Origin: CAZIPZ01 sp964541075 | GTDB lineage: Bacteria > Acidobacteriota > Terriglobia > 20CM-2-55-15 | NCBI GenBank assembly: GCA_964541075.1 | Contig: CAZIPZ010000197.1 | Span: 1-7,243, forward strand | DNA length: 7,243 nt | Reading direction: 5' to 3' | Shown here: positions 5,839-7,243 of the stretch, in pieces | Layout: every line of letters begins with the position of its first letter | Numbering within the stretch: position 1 is the first letter of the stretch | The notes under the pieces: generated by a model | Told to the model about the DNA's origin: nothing | The model's database searches: none | The model's input: the letters and a program-made list of their open reading frames with translations, nothing else | Position numbers and translations under genes: made by a program

Positions 5839-7243
5839 GCGCAGGAATCTGGCTATCCATCATTTTCGTCGGGTTGACGCTGACGCCCCGCTTTCCCCCC
5901 GTGATCTGGAATGACCACGACAGCCGGAACATCCCGGAACCGGCCGAACGGCGCATTTCCACGGCTTACGACTTCCTCAGCTCCACTTTCGGCGCCCCTC
6001 TCGCCAAGGCGTTCCACTTCCCCAGACATATTTCCCGATTGGCGGGAAGAGTTACCGAAGCGCAAAACACCAATGGAGTCGACGAGGTTCCCAATTCATC
6101 CTGGTTCACAAATCGAATTTTCATGCGCGCGCTCTCTCATGAGCAGGTCGTGCAAGATCCCAACGGCGATGCTGCGCCTTCCCAAACTGGGTTCTGGACG
6201 ATCGTCGCATGCAAGGACACCGGGCTTTCACCCGGCGTCCGCATTAAGGACGAAAAGGGCGACGTCTACCTCCTGAAGTTCGACCCAGCGGAATATCCCG
6301 AGATCTCCACTGCGGCTGAAGTGATTGGGTCGCGAGTCTTTTGGGCGGCCGGCTATAACGTGCCCTCAAACTCGATTGTGGTCTTTAAGACAAGCAAACT
6401 CCGACCGGGTCCGAACGTCAGCTGCGACCTGTCCAGGCTGCCGAAGCAGTCCGATGGCGACTACCGGGCGGTGGCAAGCAAGTTCCTCGACGGAATACCC
6501 AAGGGGCCGTTTTCTTACGCGGGCTGGAGGAAAGACGATCCCAATGATGTCATTCCTCACGAGAACCGCCGCGAACTGCGGGGCCTTCGAGTGATCGCTT
6601 CGTTCATCAATCACAACGACATCAAACAGCTCAACACCCTCGACATGTATGTCGAACAAGATGGCAGGAAGTTCTTAAAGCATTACTTCATTGATTTCGG
6701 AGCAACTTTGGGAAGCGCCACGGTTGCAAGCAAGGGTGCGCAGGAAGGGTACGAATACATCTTCGACATTGGCGAGATTGTCAAAAGCACGCTGACGCTT
6801 GGGATCCATAGACGGCCGGAAAGCCATGCGTCCAAGGTGGTTCACCCTTCGATCGGTTTCCTGGAGAGTGATACGTTCGAGCCGGGCCGCTGGAAAGCGA
6901 ATCAGCCCATCGCTCCTTTTCAAAACATGACAAATCGCGACGGGTACTGGGGGGCCAAAATCGTCGCCGCTTTCACGGACGCAAACATTCAGGCGCTCGT
7001 GAAAACCGGTCAGTACAGCGATCCAGCCGCAGAAGCCCAGCTGGTCGACATTTTGAAAAAACGGCGGGATCGAATCGCCAACCACTGGTTTCGCCGCGTT
7101 GCACCTTTGGATCGGTTTCGATTTGAGGGCGGCCGGCTCGAATTCGACGACCTTGCGGTTCAGGGCGGCTATGACTGCGCCGAATGTGTCTCCAACAAAA
7201 TCCAAGCGGAAGACGACAGAATACGCATCACGCGCTCGTCGCC
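5832..7243 (+). CDS. putative exported kinase-like (HipA/atypical-kinase fold) protein, 3' end cut by the window
   Basis: 470 codons are present with no stop before the right edge. ATG 5832 overlaps the stop of the outer-membrane gene (5836-5838) by 7 bases in another frame, so translation is probably coupled; no separate strong ribosome-binding site is seen. Residues 5-18 are hydrophobic, a signal peptide or membrane anchor. Next come D-E-V-P-N-S-S-W-F-T-N-R (84-95) and a kinase-like core: V-Y-L-L-K149-F, helix T-A-A-E163-V-I-G-S-R, linker strand Y-N-V-P-S-N-S-I-V-V-F (175-185), S-K-F-L-D-G (216-221), an H-E-N-R-R-E-L-R-G-L-R helix (243-253), catalytic-loop-like N-H-N-D263-I-K-Q-L-N268 and F-I-D288-F-G290. 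Asp to Asn at +5 is the protein-kinase spacing; Asn to DFG at 20 resembles HipA. A C-x-x-C pair lies at 449-452. I recall similar unnamed proteins in Acidobacteriota. Function, substrate and the side of the membrane are inference. Confidence 0.85.
   Translation, partial: MVGAGIWLSIIFVGLTLTPRFPPVIWNDHDSRNIPEPAERRISTAYDFLSSTFGAPLAKAFHFPRHISRLAGRVTEAQNTNGVDEVPNSSWFTNRIFMRALSHEQVVQDPNGDAAPSQTGFWTIVACKDTGLSPGVRIKDEKGDVYLLKFDPAEYPEISTAAEVIGSRVFWAAGYNVPSNSIVVFKTSKLRPGPNVSCDLSRLPKQSDGDYRAVASKFLDGIPKGPFSYAGWRKDDPNDVIPHENRRELRGLRVIASFINHNDIKQLNTLDMYVEQDGRKFLKHYFIDFGATLGSATVASKGAQEGYEYIFDIGEIVKSTLTLGIHRRPESHASKVVHPSIGFLESDTFEPGRWKANQPIAPFQNMTNRDGYWGAKIVAAFTDANIQALVKTGQYSDPAAEAQLVDILKKRRDRIANHWFRRVAPLDRFRFEGGRLEFDDLAVQGGYDCAECVSNKIQAEDDRIRITRSS

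Noticed and set aside
4972..5962. Long minus-strand frames (176 and 162 codons) opposite the outer-membrane gene
   Set aside because: They are antisense to a clear Omp85/D15 gene with a signal peptide and family motifs; such frames are common opposite codon-biased genes.
5911..6594. Short plus-strand frames inside the last gene (121 and 89 codons)
   Set aside because: They are out-of-frame reads of the gene starting at 5832, with Ser/Arg/Thr-rich translations and no motifs.
6675..7205. 176-codon minus-strand frame near the right edge
   Set aside because: It lies opposite the kinase-like gene, whose plus-strand frame stays open for 470 codons and has ordered motifs; the antisense frame shows no family signature.

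Overview
The window is a 7.2 kb piece of bacterial chromosome of moderately high GC content (not counted exactly). It carries ordinary housekeeping and envelope genes next to small, poorly characterised ones. The gene types suggest a Gram-negative soil or environmental bacterium. The best guess is Acidobacteriota or a neighbouring phylum. The reasons are an outer-membrane Omp85/D15 barrel, a VTT (DedA-like) membrane protein of a style I associate with that group, a MEDS-domain protein with an added Cys/His domain, and a small helical 74-residue protein. The taxonomic guess is from memory of family style, not from a search. No tRNA, rRNA, CRISPR array or insertion sequence was seen.

Layout. 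Positions 1-406 show no convincing gene. A plus-strand gene (407-814) encodes a small protein with an N-terminal Cys-Cys/Cys-x-x-His motif. It faces a minus-strand gene (1019-1777) for a MEDS-domain sensory protein whose C-terminal 39 residues are a homologous copy of the same motif. Between them lies a hairpin-plus-T-run terminator (968-1020). Upstream of the MEDS gene, on the same strand, is a 74-residue helical protein (1883-2107). A gene-poor stretch (2108-2443) holds several hairpins and one perfect inverted repeat. Next come a VTT/DedA-like membrane protein (2444-3034, minus) and a complete monofunctional aspartokinase (3155-4549, minus). Transcribed divergently from the aspartokinase is a two-gene unit on the plus strand: an Omp85/D15 outer-membrane barrel without POTRA domains (4606-5838), and a gene overlapping it by 7 bases and running off the right edge (5832-7243+).

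The most interesting item is that last, truncated gene. Its product starts with a hydrophobic export or anchor segment and then shows, in the right order and nearly the right spacing, the residues of a HipA-like or atypical protein-kinase fold: a Lys in 'YLLKF', a Glu in the next helix, a D-x4-N catalytic loop and an IDFG metal-binding motif. Its translational coupling to an outer-membrane barrel suggests a possible extracytoplasmic kinase-like enzyme working with a dedicated outer-membrane partner. That function is inference. The second point of interest is the pair of related Cys/His domains on facing genes. The third is the set of hairpins in the gene-poor stretch at 2184-2289, whose non-Watson-Crick pairs are G-U only if the plus strand is transcribed.
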